A stretch of 64,000 nucleotides of DNA from Artemisia argyi (taxonomy: Eukaryota; Streptophyta; Magnoliopsida; Asterales; Asteraceae), in the NCBI GenBank assembly GCA_030686995.1, contig CM060696.1, forward strand, positions 113,146,949 to 113,210,948. The letters run 5' to 3'. This document shows positions 34,753-45,775 of this stretch, piece after piece. Positions within the stretch are counted from its first letter, which is position 1. The number at the start of each line of letters is the position of its first letter. Under the pieces are notes generated by a model, which worked only from the letters and a program-made list of their open reading frames with translations, made no database searches and had not been told where the DNA came from. The position numbers were made by a program, and so were the translations under genes.

Positions 34753-35609
34753 AAGAAAATTACCATTAAAGATGCACTAACTTAACAGGAACCTAAAGTG
34801 TGTAGCCACTTGCCTGTAACCGAGATTTGCATGGAATCGTTATTAACGTGCGGAGGCCTGTATACATTTTGCATTTATTTGACAGAAACAAAGATTGCGT
34901 ATTAACTTGCCTGTAGCTAACGATCGTACCCAACTGTTATGGCCTTACGAACTGCGCGCAACATTTGTCAGTGGTACATTTATACCTACCAGATTACCAA
35001 AACATGAAATATTAGCATAATATAAACGGCCATATGTGTCACATAAATGATTGTTTCAAAAAGAAGGAACAATTGAAAGCCATTACCTTGACTAACATGG
35101 CCAGTAGATATGATTTTGAACTCAGTGGCTTTTGAAACGTTTCTTAAGACATCCCTAACGACAGGTTTGGTTCAAACAATGTTGCTGTTAACACATCGTA
35201 GAGCTTTCTTTCTTTTGAGATGTGTGAAGCAACTTCTGGAAGTGTCTTTCGACAAAGAAAGCTGCAAATCACTCATCGCACATGAAGAATTATTTGAACA
35301 ACCTTAACTTTCATTTGCCGTAGTCAAACCGTCATCCTGTCTTTTCACCTATTTTGGTTTGGCCATTAACCTCGGCTGCAAAAATGTAGAAATTAAAAAT
35401 CAACCATTTAGTTTCAACTTACAATAAGTAACTCAAAGCCAAAAGCATTAACCTGTGCGCAAATCATTCAACACAATTATCATGTACCATTGTCTTTTAA
35501 ATGTTGAATTTTCTAAAAAAAAGTCAATACTCCATCTTCTTTTATGTCTTCGAGGTGGTTTGAAAATATTCGTCAAAACCCTATGCAAATCCAAATCTCT
35601 ACATTTAAG

Positions 35610-36323
35610 TAGGGATGAGCATGGGTACTGAAAAAACGGTACGGTACCGGAACCGACCCGTACTGCTACCGGTTCTCTTTACCCGGTAGGTGCCGGTACC
35701 TTAGAACTCGCTCAAAAAAAATTCAGTACCATTAAAAACGGTACGGTACCAAGACGGGAATTCCCGAGTTTGGTACCGGAATACAAAGATGCTTGACACA
35801 GTCAATATGTAACAGTATAAACACGTTCTTAAATCTAGGGCTTACATTGGTAGCCATTAACTTACATTGGATGTCATATTATGCTTAGGATTTTAGGACC
35901 ACGTACATGATAATCTGGTTTTTTTAATTGATTATATTTGAAAATTAGCATATTACGTTTTGTGATACATCTAGCACAAGTTTTCTAGATGCAACAGGAA
36001 CGTTTAATATCATTTGGATCTTGTTCACCATGTAGCGAGCACCATCAAGTATCTCTAATAGAAAGAGGGTTAGTCCTTTTTCTCCATCAATAAAGATTGA
36101 ACTCTAAAGCAGCTTCACGGATTGAGTCAAATTTGAGATTATCATTTATACTAAACGGTACTTGTTTTGGTTTAGTACCGGTTTACCGGGTATCGGAACC
36201 GATACCGGTACCGATATACCTCTCGGTTCCGGGATCGGGACTACCTATTTTGGTCGGGGAAAAAATACGGTAATTCGTAAATGGTGCCGGTACGGTACCA
36301 AAATGGCACCGTGCTCATGCCTA
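35610..36323. mobile_element. hAT-type MITE with GGTACCGG repeats
   Basis: The ends TAGGGATGAGCATG and GTGCTCATGCCTA are inverted. They are flanked by 8-bp repeats CATTTAAG (35602-35609) and CATTAAAG (36324-36331), with one mismatch. The 714-bp interior has arms made of ACGGTACGGTACCGG-type palindromic blocks. It has the same build as the two CGGTTCGGTT MITEs. Confidence 0.7.
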
Positions 36324-36937
36324 CATTAAAGTATTCCAACTACAAATTTTATTTAATCCATATTTTTCCACTATTACAATCGTTCCAAACATTGAACCAT
36401 TTCTACTTTCCAATACAAATTTGAAATCAATGTGACAACCTCAAAACTTTAACTTATAGACTTCAAAAACCACCAAAATTTCCAACAAGGGCATAAAAAA
36501 ACTAAAAATGATGTGAAATTAGTACACTTTAAACACACATAAATATACCACGATTCATAAATTTAAAAACAAAAAGACCACATACCTGTAATTTGAAGCG
36601 CAAAAAAAAAAAAAATCAGATTAAACTCTGGAATCTGTGTTCGAGGCTTCCGGAAGTTATGTATGAATCTGTGAGAAAAATGATCAACAAACACTTCCTT
36701 CTCGATCCCCACTTGATCTCCTCACTTTCGTCGAAACCAACATCCTCCAAAAACCAACCACCGCCTCTTTTGTGTCTTTGCGTTATACCACCACAAAAAA
36801 ACGCAAACCCAATGGCGAAGGAAACCGACCTTTGGGAAGAGTGCAGACCACCATATGTTCTTGTTTGTTTCAGAGTGATCCGGAAAAAAAATGACAATAA
36901 GTTATACTCCGTACTACTATCATCTAAAGGCGGCAAG

Positions 36938-36962
36938 TAAAAGAGAGAGAGAGAGAGAGAGA
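36938..36962. repeat. (GA)n microsatellite
   Basis: About 11 GA units. Confidence 0.85.
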
Positions 36963-37454
36963 CGGGCTTAAATATTGGGCTTGGACAACATGATTGGGCT
37001 GGATCAAAACGAGAAATAACCGAAACGACATAGTGTGCGTCGTTTTACGACGCCACATTATATATATAGTAATTTCTTTCATTGTGTTTTTATTTATTAC
37101 ATTATAATATTATATACTCCGTATTACATTATTATATATTGGATATTTAAAAGATACCATGGCCAAATAGAAGCGTCATCACATGCGTGCATGAAACAGA
37201 CAGCATGACTACCTCTCTCACACGTTACTTTTTGTTGTTTTCCCACATCTGCCCTTATAATTTCTAGCATACATTTCTTAATATAATCTGTCAAATAAAA
37301 TTACAAAGTATCATAGAAGCTTTCGTCGTTATTTGATGAGGTTTCTAATGGATGCATAAACTGAAATACTATTGGTCCAATGAATAACAGCAACTAACTA
37401 TTTCGTATAAATGGACAAAAAGTTATAGCATATGGTTGACAAACTTTGTAAAAG
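36963..37454. other. Intergenic AT-rich DNA
   Basis: No gene or clear repeat is seen apart from short ACTCCGTATTA fragments of Stowaway type near 37116. Confidence 0.35.
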
Positions 37455-38560
37455 GTTTTAAATAAGAGTAAATTTTTTAAATGAACCTTTTGTGATACTA
37501 TCTTACCAAAATGAACCGCGCAAAAAAGATTTACGAAAATGATCCAACAAAGTGTGCTTCCATTGAATGAAAGACACGTTAGATGAATGCGCACTATGTT
37601 TATACTATTCTACCACAAAAGACAAATGCAAGCGCACAAAATACATCGGTGCGACTAGGTGCACTTCATAAAGAGACAAAGTCCAAGCGCATACATACAT
37701 AGTGTGCGCTGTGCGCTTCATTTAAAATAATAGTGTATTTTAAAATAAGAGAACCAAATTGACTAAAAACAAATTGCAGCGCACTAATAATTCAAAGTGC
37801 GCCTCCTAATTCATGTGCGCCTCCAATAACATCCAATAATCCTAATTCAATAGTAGTTCAATACTTGGAAAGTTGGGATGTCTTCACTAAAGAACACGTG
37901 ACAAAGTACAACATGTTTTTATATATAATGAAAATTGATATTAGGTTTGTACAGATACTAATGCATGTGGTATAAATATTTAAAGCAAAGAGAAAGACAA
38001 CTAAAAATAGGCCTTATTTAAATACTACATCCGTCTTATATTTATTGTCCATCTTTCATTTTTCGATTCTCCTAAATTAATTGTCCACTTCAATAAATAG
38101 ATAAAGAATATAAATCAAGTTTACCATATTACCTACAATCCTACATTGGTGGTTATTATTACAAACTTTAAAAAAGTTAAAAATTAATTGGTTAAGGGTA
38201 AAACTGTCTTTGTGCAAAAAATAAAAAAGAAAAATCTGTAATGATGATGTTTTTTTTAAATTGTGTGTTTTTTGTCTACAGACAATAATTTTGTGATGTA
38301 AGTAGTATCAACTTTATTTCTCTCATGTCCTTAATTTATCAATTTATCATGAGAACATTAAGACTAGGCTAGTAGTACCTAATGCAAAAGTAAAAGCCAA
38401 CTATTCATAGTGTAAAACTGAAACCAATCGCACATGCTTTCAAGCGCACATGATTTCAATATTTACCAGTGCGCTATCCATTTTGGTAAAATACTAAAAA
38501 AAAGTTCATTTTGATAAATGGTGTTAGGGATAGGTCCATTTTAGTAATTTGTTTTTTAAA
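37455..38560. mobile_element. Probable non-autonomous element with GCGCAC motifs, containing a Stowaway MITE
   Basis: The two ends are imperfect inverted copies: AAATGAACC..CTTACCAAAATGAACC at the left, and GTTCATTTTGATAAATGG..TCCATTTTAGTAA at the right. Between them the word GCGCAC/GTGCGC occurs about ten times (37589-37820 and 38429-38475). A Stowaway-like MITE splits it at about 38023-38307. The class is unknown, TSDs were not found, and there is no ORF. Confidence 0.35.
38023..38307. mobile_element. Degraded Stowaway-like MITE
   Basis: The left end TACTACATCCGTCTTAT and right end ATGTAAGTAGTA are inverted and bounded by TA. A central-stem remnant ATTGTCC / GACAAT pairs. About 285 bp, non-coding. 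Confidence 0.5.
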
Positions 38561-39084
38561 TAACTTATCTTACCATATCACCGTCAAATCAAGTGATCTA
38601 ACATTAAGATAAGGTAATTAATATAAAAAGTCGGTCTAAAATTTTTTTTGAGCAAAAAATCGGTCTAAAATTACTAGGTCATTATACAACTATTACAGTT
38701 ATATATATATTTTTTTTTATTATTATTTTTTTTTTTTGATGTAACTGAAAATATGGAACACATATAAATTTGAGCAACTATTCCACACCGACATAGACTT
38801 ATTATCAAATCTTTTACATAAAACTTGACGTTATTCACATAATCATAAGTTGAATTTATCATCCCTCAAAGAAGCTACGCTACAATTACTCAACCTTATA
38901 TTTGACTTTTAACGATACCAATAATTCAACCCCCAATAAAATTCAATGGAAATTACAAATTAAAGTCGTGGTCTGAATCATTTTCCACCACATGATAGAG
39001 ATCAGATCTAGATTTATCAAGGACTATAATCGTAACTTCTCATAAATATCAAGGACCAATATTATAAAATTCGTTACGTTAACT
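38561..39084. other. Upstream region of the LSU-like gene
   Basis: AT-rich, with a T-run near 38708-38738. I found no coding sequence. It probably includes the distal promoter of the gene at 39224. Confidence 0.4.
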
Positions 39085-39104
39085 AGATACATTGAACCTG
39101 GACA
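39085..39104 (+). promoter_or_regulatory. UPE-box (sulfur-deficiency response element)
   Basis: AGATACATTGAACCTGGACA matches, as I recall it, the published 20-bp UPE-box consensus found upstream of LSU/UP9-type genes and bound by SLIM1/EIL3-type EIN3-like factors. It lies 14 bp upstream of the TATA box and 120 bp upstream of the LSU-like start codon. Low-sulfur induction of this gene is inferred from the site and from the gene family. Confidence 0.85.
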
Positions 39105-39118
39105 TATCATTTCATGCC

Positions 39119-39126
39119 TATAAATA
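39119..39126 (+). promoter_or_regulatory. TATA box of the LSU-like gene
   Basis: TATAAATA sits 98 bp upstream of the ATG and just downstream of the UPE-box. Transcription would begin near 39150. Confidence 0.75.
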
Positions 39127-39223
39127 AAACCATACCCTCCAATCAACGAAACCCCGTACCATAACAGAAACCTTAAAAACATACAAAATCTTTGTGCATT
39201 TGTAACCAACAAATATAAATTTA

Positions 39224-39571
39224 ATGGCTCCTAGTATTGTTGTTCCGTCTGTGCAAACGTTGCGGTCGAAATCTGCGACCACAACGGTTGCACAAGAGGA
39301 GGTTTTAAGACGTAGAAACGAGGAACTAGAGCGCGAATTAAAAATAAGTTTGGAGAGAGAAGAAAAAATGAAAAATGAGTTACAAAAGACGTGGCAGAGG
39401 CTCCGCGTAGCTGAAGACGCGGAGGAGCGTTTGTGTTCGCAGCTAGGGGAGCTGGAAGCTGAAGCTGTAGATCAAGCCCGAGCTTATAGGGAGCGTTTGG
39501 TGTCCTTGATGGAACAATTATCTGTTGCCCAAAAAGTTATTGAGTCTGGTTCTTTTAGGATGGAATTGTGA
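39224..39571 (+). CDS. LSU-like (RESPONSE TO LOW SULFUR) small coiled-coil protein
   Basis: This is an intact single-exon gene of 115 codons. After a divergent N-terminus (residues 1-22), nearly the whole protein is a charged coiled coil (about 23-105). It includes the LSU family signature RLRVAEDAEERLCSQLGELE followed by AEAVDQARAYRERL. Arabidopsis LSU1-4 are about 95 residues, so this copy is slightly longer at the N-terminus. LSU proteins are small cytosolic/nuclear hub proteins, induced by sulfur starvation and other stress, that bind many partners and modulate sulfur and redox responses. The UPE-box and TATA box upstream support regulation by SLIM1/EIL3. It is the only gene in the window that I consider an intact functional host gene. 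Family membership is clear; which LSU paralogue it matches is not. Confidence 0.92.
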   Translation: MAPSIVVPSVQTLRSKSATTTVAQEEVLRRRNEELERELKISLEREEKMKNELQKTWQRLRVAEDAEERLCSQLGELEAEAVDQARAYRERLVSLMEQLSVAQKVIESGSFRMEL

Positions 39572-40240
39572 AAAATAAAAAAATGTAAAATGTAGAGATT
39601 GTATTGGTTTTGTTTAGATTTGTAAAATGGTTTTGTTTGGATTTGGTTTATGGAATTTTGTCAAATAAGAATTTTTTTTGTTAGATTTGTTTTGTGTGCT
39701 TTGCAAAATTTTATACCTTGTACGTGGGCGTGGATACACCTACCTATTGGCTAGTTTACCAGGTGTCACTGATTCATTGAGAAATAAGGAATAATATTCT
39801 CTTCTCTCCTCCAACAAATAATTAATTATGTTTTAAATGTGTTTTAATTCTTAGTGGGTAGACTAAGCTTAAGTTTCCTGTCACCTAAAATGGTAATTAT
39901 TGTTTGTGAATTGTCGACATCAAATGTTTCAATCGCGGATTAGGATGCAATTAAGGTGGAAAAAGGTGTCGTCAAGAAAAAGAAAAGAGTGTCGTTTCTC
40001 TTTTTAATTCAATGAAATGAAATGGAATAAATCCAAGGAAACAAGAGTGCGTTTTGCTTAACAAGAAGAATAAACCCAGAGTATTTCTTTCGTCAACATA
40101 AAATGGTTTAATAATGGTCATGATATGAAAATTTTGTGGAATACTGTGGAATGCAAAATCCAAACAAATCTATACATGAAAAAGTTGAATGAAAGAGACA
40201 TTGAATTCCTATGTAACATAGGATCCCGATCCTGATCTTA
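39572..40240. other. Downstream flank of the LSU-like gene
   Basis: The T/G-rich 3' untranslated region is followed by AT-rich DNA. AATAAG-type signals near 39665 could serve for polyadenylation. No further gene is seen. Confidence 0.4.
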
Positions 40241-40702
40241 GGGGCCGTTTATTTGGTGAAAAATTTCTCAATTTTTTCATCTTTAAATTCCTTGAGAAGA
40301 TGATGGTTTCTCTTCTCTAGAGAAGAGTTGAGAATTTTGAAAATGCGTTTAGCTGAAGTTATATTTTTCTTTTTTTTTAAATGATAAGAAGATTACCTCA
40401 AATTGCGACGGTGGCGGCAGTGGTAGGCGGTGGTGGCGACGGTCGGCCGTGGATGATGACACGAGAGATTAGAGGTAGAATAGTGTATATGGTTTTTTGG
40501 AGTTGAGAAAAAATGAGAAAGAAAAAAGTGAGAACGGTAGAATGGGCTTTTCAATTTCTTAGTTAAAATTTGGAAAATGAGAATTTCATTTTTTTTGAAA
40601 ATTGTTGGAAAAAAGTGCGACTAAACGCGTTTTCAGTTTTTTCATTTTCTTATAAAAAATTTCTTGAAAAAATGGAGAATTTCTCTCCAACTAAACGCAC
40701 CC
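40241..40702. mobile_element. PIF/Harbinger-type MITE
   Basis: The 462-bp element has inverted ends GGGGCCGTTTATTTGG and CCAACTAAACGCACCC, flanked by TTA at 40238-40240 and 40703-40705. The interior shows further inverted similarity (AAATTTCTCAATTTTTTCAT / ATGGAGAATTT-type words). A GGTGGCGGCAGTGG patch is at about 40410. No ORF. Confidence 0.7.
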
Positions 40703-40705
40703 TTA

Positions 40706-41288
40706 CAATTTTACGATTCTGAAAAGCAAAAACGATCGGGATCCTACATAGGATCTTGCAAGCTTAAGATCTTATAATATCCCGATCTTGATGATACGAT
40801 CTTAAGATCTAATCTAATCCGATCCGATTTTAGTATTCTCGGATTACAAACAAAAAAACTATAAATTATGGGTTGTATTTTCCGTAGAATTCAAAAAACA
40901 TCAAGTTAATATTTTTGAACATTTCATAATTATAATTTAGGACAATATTTCTATAAAACATTCATAATATTTTGTGTTTGTAATAAATAATAATTTGTAT
41001 ATTTATATAAGAGAAAAGTTCATTTAGGGACTAGTTTTTTGTTACATACTAAGAGACAAATCCCCACCATCCATTTAGTTTGATCTAATGGTGAGGATTA
41101 ACTTAAGATTAAACATGGAAACCTAAGTTCATGTCTTTTTTTTTCCCTTTTTCTTTGTCTTTTTTATTATTCACTTTCTTTGTTTCTTTCTTTCTTTAAT
41201 TTATTTATTTATTTATTTTTTTTTGCTTTTTTTTCCAATTTATGTTATATATGTTTTCTTTTTCTTTTTTTTTTCTTCTTCTGATTCA

Positions 41289-41335
<47 letters not shown>

Positions 41336-41386
41336 AATAAGTCAAGCTTTTATTTTTTAAATAAATTCACGATTTTTTCTCACTTT
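40706..41386. other. AT-rich spacer with a long pyrimidine tract
   Basis: No coding sequence. From 41134 to about 41335 the plus strand is almost all T and C, ending in a T-run of about 45 nt, next to the tandem repeat that follows. Confidence 0.5.
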
Positions 41387-42402
41387 ATTACGTTTTCGTT
41401 CGTTTTTGTCTGTTTTCACATGATTTTATACGTTTTCAGACGTTTTTGTCCGTTTTCAGACCTTTTTTTACCATTTTTATATGTTTTCGTCCGTTTTTTT
41501 TTACGTTTTCGTCTGTTTCAGACGTTTTTGTTCGTTATTATACGTTTTCGCCTGTTTTTTTTACGTTTTCGTCTGTTTTCAGACGTTTTTATCCGTTTTC
41601 GACAGTTTTATATGTTTTCAGATGTTTTTGTCAATTTTCATACGTTTTCATCTGTTTTTATACGTATTTTTCCGTTTTCAGACGTTTTCGTCCGTTTTCA
41701 TACGTTTTTGCCCGTTTTCATACGTTTATATACGTTTTCGTCCGTTTTCATCCGTTTTTACACGATTTCATCCGTTTTATACGTTTTCTTCCGGTTTCAT
41801 ATGTTTACATTTGTTTCCGTCTGATTTCATACGTTTTCTTCCATTTTTTTATGTTTTCGTCCGTTTTTAGACGTTTTCGTCCTTTTTCCTACATATTCGT
41901 CTGTTTTCTGATATTTGCGCTCATTTTCACAGGTTTACGTCCGTTTTTAAAAAAATTTTAGCCAATTTTAGACGTTTTCATACGTTTCTGAATATAACAA
42001 GTGATATTCGGTGATACTCAGACGTTTTTGTCTGTTTTCGTCCATTTTTGTCTGTTTTCAAACGTTTTCGTCTATTTTCATATGTTTCGAAAGTATTTAT
42101 ACGTTTTCAGACGTTTTTATCCGCTTTCAAACTTTATCATCAGTTTTTTACTTTATCGTCTGTTTTTAGACGTTTTCGTCTGTTTTTATACGTTTTCGTC
42201 CATTTTAAGAAGTTTTCGTCTGTTTTTAAATGCTTTCATCCATTTTTATCTGTTTTCATACGTTTATAAACATTTTCGTCCATTTTTATGTATTTTTGTC
42301 TGTTTTCAGACGCTTACATCTATTTTCATACTTTTCAGAAGTTTTTATACGTTTTCGTCCGTTTTCATCAATTTTTCATACATTTTTGTCCCTTTTCAGG
42401 CG
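41387..42402. repeat. Tandem repeat of 10-bp units with phased T-tracts
   Basis: About 1 kb is built from degenerate units of the form NNCGTTTTYN (for example TACGTTTTCA, GACGTTTTCG, TCCGTTTTCA). The period is close to exactly 10 bp over long stretches, e.g. 41641-41760. A period not divisible by three lets all three forward frames stay open, which explains the overlapping F/R/S/V-rich ORFs; these are not genes. T-tracts at helical spacing predict intrinsically curved DNA. Confidence 0.85.
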
Positions 42403-42406
42403 TGTT

Positions 42407-43528
42407 TGACTCCTCCCAAACCAACCAGTCAACCGGGTGCAGTTGATAGGCCCACCTGGGAGAGGAAAGTCAAGTGTTTATAATCCGTAGAAGTACCGGG
42501 AAATCCCCGGGTCGTTAAGTCCCAACGAGATTGAAATTGTATTTTTGAACGTTTGTGGGAATAAGTGGTACTGAGGACAGTAACCAAGATGATTGGGGAA
42601 TGATTATACTACTGATTGCTTGGTATTTGAACAATTATGGAATGATATAAACAATAACAGATGTAATCACAAAAGCATAAATTGGGAAATCAAATAACAG
42701 ACAGAGAAAAGTGAGTTTTAACAAATTACAAACTACAGGGGGTGCAAGTGAAACTTTTTAAAACTTAAAATTAAAAGAAAATTTAAAATGAAAATGAAAT
42801 TATAAAAATGATTATTTTAATAATTAAATACTAATTAATTAATTAAAACTATTTAACATCTATTTTAAACCTAATTTAAATTAAACTAAAAAGGATAAAG
42901 ATTACAAATTAAACTAAAAACTTATAAAACTAATTTCTAAACCTTAAAATGAACTTGAAGAAAGTATAAAAATTAAAAATAAATATTTTTGTCTTTTTAT
43001 GATTTTTCTATTAATTAAAAACTAATTATATTAATTAAACTATTTAAACTAATTTAAATTACTAATAATACCTAAATGACTTAGAAAATTATGGAAAAAT
43101 TTATAAAACTAATTAACCATCACAGGAATCCTAAAAAATTATAAAAAGTTACTAAAAATTATATTTAGGCTATTTTACTAATTAATTACTTATTAATTTA
43201 TTTAAATCTAATTTAATTAAATTAAATAAGAAAATTGGGAAATGAACATTGGAATTTATAAATCTATTTTCTAAAAGTCTTAACTAATTTATAAAACCTA
43301 GGAAAATTATAAAAAACTACTGTTGTTAATTAAATCTTAAGAAAACTAATTAATTACTAATATTACCTATTTAATTATTTAGACTATTTTTAATTCTAGT
43401 AATTAGTAAACTAATTAAGAAAAATCTAAGAAAATTATTACAAGTACTTAAAGGTAAAAGGAAATTAAGAAAATTATAAAAATGATAAAGTGCTTATTAA
43501 TAAGCTGAAATGAAAAATGAAAATATAG
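42407..43528 (-). mobile_element. Fragment of a Tat/Athila-lineage LTR
   Basis: It starts TGACTCCTCCC. It shares the block GGTCGTTAAGTCCCA at about 42510-42524 with the LTRs at 11650-15574 (inverted) and 48789-54199. On the minus strand 42407 is the LTR 3' end. No primer-binding site follows it, so it is either a 3' LTR or a solo LTR. It is cut at 43528 by the copia element and would resume beyond the right end of the window. Confidence 0.6.
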
Positions 43529-43624
43529 ATGTTGGACCTTATATATCACAACTTTATCACACCAATATAGAAGCAAAGATGAAGAAGAGATGGTGACTTG
43601 ATATATATGTATGGCGTTAGGTTT

Positions 43625-43675
<51 letters not shown>

Positions 43676-45754
43676 AATATGAGAACTTTTATTATGAGAG
43701 AAACACACACAATACACACTCAAGCACACCTTACAAATGAGAGGTAAGGTGCCTTTTATAGTTCCATACATAGGCTTTCTATGGGCTTGGGCTTGGGCTT
43801 GGACTTGGTTTACATGTTCTAATAAGGCTTACATGATATACTTAATAAGTACCAAGTCCATAGCCCAATATACTTAACAATTATAATACTTGTCGACTCA
43901 ATAATGATCGTCACTTTTAATGCTAACAATCTCCCCCTAAGGGACGATCATTGAGATCTCCCTTTGATTAAATAAATGATCAACACTTCTAATGCTAACA
44001 ATCTCTCCCTAAGGGTGATCATTGAGATCTCTCTTTTGTGACCTTGATCTTTGATCTTTGAAGCTTGTTCTCTTTGAACTTTGAGTCTTTGTGTAATAGG
44101 TTTGCTAGATTCTTTGTTCCAATCATGCTTTGTGATCTTTGATAAATGTCGTTTGGTTGTTCTTGCCTTTGATCAACAACTTTACTCTGTTGTCTTTACG
44201 TCTTTTCCAAGATGCTCATACTTTTTTTGACTTTAAATCTTTGTGAAGTTCTCTTTTCTTTGACTTTAATCTTTGTTTCTTTAGTTTGTAGATTCTTTGA
44301 CTTTGACTTAGAAACGTTCTGAAATTTGCTTTGGTTTGATCTTTGAAGAGAGCTTTGCAGGGTATGAGCATGTGGATCTTTGAGTGATGGTAACGGTCTT
44401 TCTCCAAGGAACATTCATCAGTACCTGCATAAAATAGTTCGCAATAAAGCATCCGGTGCTTACAGGTAGTGTGAAAACTCTCTCTAACCCTTGCCAAGGC
44501 CGTTCCTGAACCAGATACCCTCGAGAGGGCTTACTAGATCTACCTAAGTACATCAATGATTCAGGTGAGTCGCTGGAGATCACCCCACGACTCTAGACCG
44601 TTTGAGACATAGTAACCATCATGATAGATAAGGCAAGATCCGTAGATCTCATAAAGACTCTTACAACTTGTGTCCTTTTTGGCGAACACAAGTGTATTCA
44701 TAGGAAAGTGTATCCTAAGAGATCTTTTAATGTATCTCATGGCTCTAGACTCGATAAGTGCATAATTTGGTTTTCCTATGCGAAGACTAGAGATGGGTCT
44801 CCTGCTTCAAAATCAACCATCTCTAAGAGATACGTTGATAGTTTACACCGGTTCCCCGTGAGAATGAAACAAATATCTTTTAAGAGATACCTGAATGGCT
44901 AGAAGGTTTAGTGCAATGCGTCACTGGGTCCATGACGTCTTGTCTTCAATACCGGTGTCACCTTAGTAACAACCAATAGCATATGAATTGAACCCGGTTT
45001 CTGCCATAAGGTTGAACATTTGGAGGGCTATTTCTTTCCACCCTTTTCCATAACTTTTCTTTTTAATTCTTCAACCCCTTCTTTCTCCTTTCTCATCTTC
45101 TCTTTTTTTTCAATCATACCTAAGGACTTCTAATTCTAATCTATTGGATTTGTCCTTGGGTAGATCCCTCCGGCTCTGGCGGATCATAGGACGGTTTTAC
45201 CTAACCTTAGTCACCTTATATCTTCATGACTATCCTATAATTGCCATGAAACCATTTATGAAAATCTCTCAAAGTGTTTATGAATATAAACACATTTTTG
45301 TTGACACTTTGAGAGTTTTTGTTTCATTTGAAGGACTCCCCCTTCACATGTGCTCATGGATTTTTAATAAATTTGCACATGCGTGAGGAGTTTGCACTTT
45401 TTGAATTGATCCACTTTCAGTGAACATGACCGATTCGAGACACACTTACATCACTAGTTAGACTAGCTTGAAGTTATTACCCGGCCTGGTCAAGTCCACA
45501 GAAAGTTTCTCGAAATGGTACATTTCTACTAAGACAAATCCTTTTCGAGACACGCTTACGTGGCTAGTTAAAGAGTTCCATTGTCAGCTTTTAGGTGACA
45601 ACTAGCCCTAGTAACTAACTTGATGTTATTACCCGTCAAGGATAAGTCTTTTCGATTACTAACTTTTATTGTTTCGTCAATTCTTGGGTATTTCTGAGTC
45701 GAGCTCGCATGAGATTCAGCCACAATCTTAAACACATTGATCACATTTTAATCA
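43529..45754 (-). repeat. 3' LTR of the copia element
   Basis: The plus-strand ends are TGTTGGACC and TTTTAATCA. The minus-strand TATA box is CTATAAAAGGC (43751-43761). A 46-bp GA microsatellite lies at 43626-43671, and an 80-bp or so tandem duplication around CTAACAATCTC(C/T)CCCTAAGGG is at 43919-44037. The right boundary is set by the polypurine tract. The other LTR is outside the window, so the ends are provisional. ORFs within (e.g. 44621-44902) have no recognisable product. Confidence 0.55.
43626..43671. repeat. (GA)n microsatellite
   Basis: About 23 GA units within the transcribed part of the copia LTR. Confidence 0.9.
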
Positions 45755-45758
45755 CGTC

Positions 45759-45775
45759 TTCTCCCCCTCAAAAAT
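45759..45775 (-). other. Polypurine tract of the copia element
   Basis: The minus strand reads TTTTTGAGGGGGAGAAG, just before the LTR. A second copy, TTTTTTAGGGGGAGTAA, lies at about 45909-45925. SIRE-like copia elements often have such repeated tracts. Confidence 0.6.

Larger units (their letters stand above)
33298..36937 (-). other. Region with exon-like remnants of an unidentified gene, interrupted by MITEs
   Basis: Several minus-strand segments look like exons with splice signals, but I cannot name the protein. The best pair is listed separately. Other candidates:
- about 35086-35345, a segment between an AG acceptor and an AAG|GTAATG donor that encodes LPEVASHISKERKLYDVL in one frame but has stops;
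- short segments near 34803-34850 and 34911-34955 with ACAG|GCAAGT donors.
The Tekay-like element interrupts the left side. A Harbinger-type MITE and a hAT MITE lie within. An ORF at 36616-36936 (minus) could overlap a first exon or untranslated leader. It may be a decayed pseudogene or a gene of a family I do not recognise. Confidence 0.3.

Noticed and set aside
36593..36940. Opposing 115- and 106-codon frames next to the GA repeat
   Set aside because: Neither resembles a known protein. The minus-strand one could be a leader exon, but I cannot support a coding call.
41420..42483. Overlapping F/R/S/V-rich open frames in all three forward frames
   Set aside because: They result from the 10-bp tandem repeat, which reads through every frame. 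Composition is low-complexity and there is no gene context.
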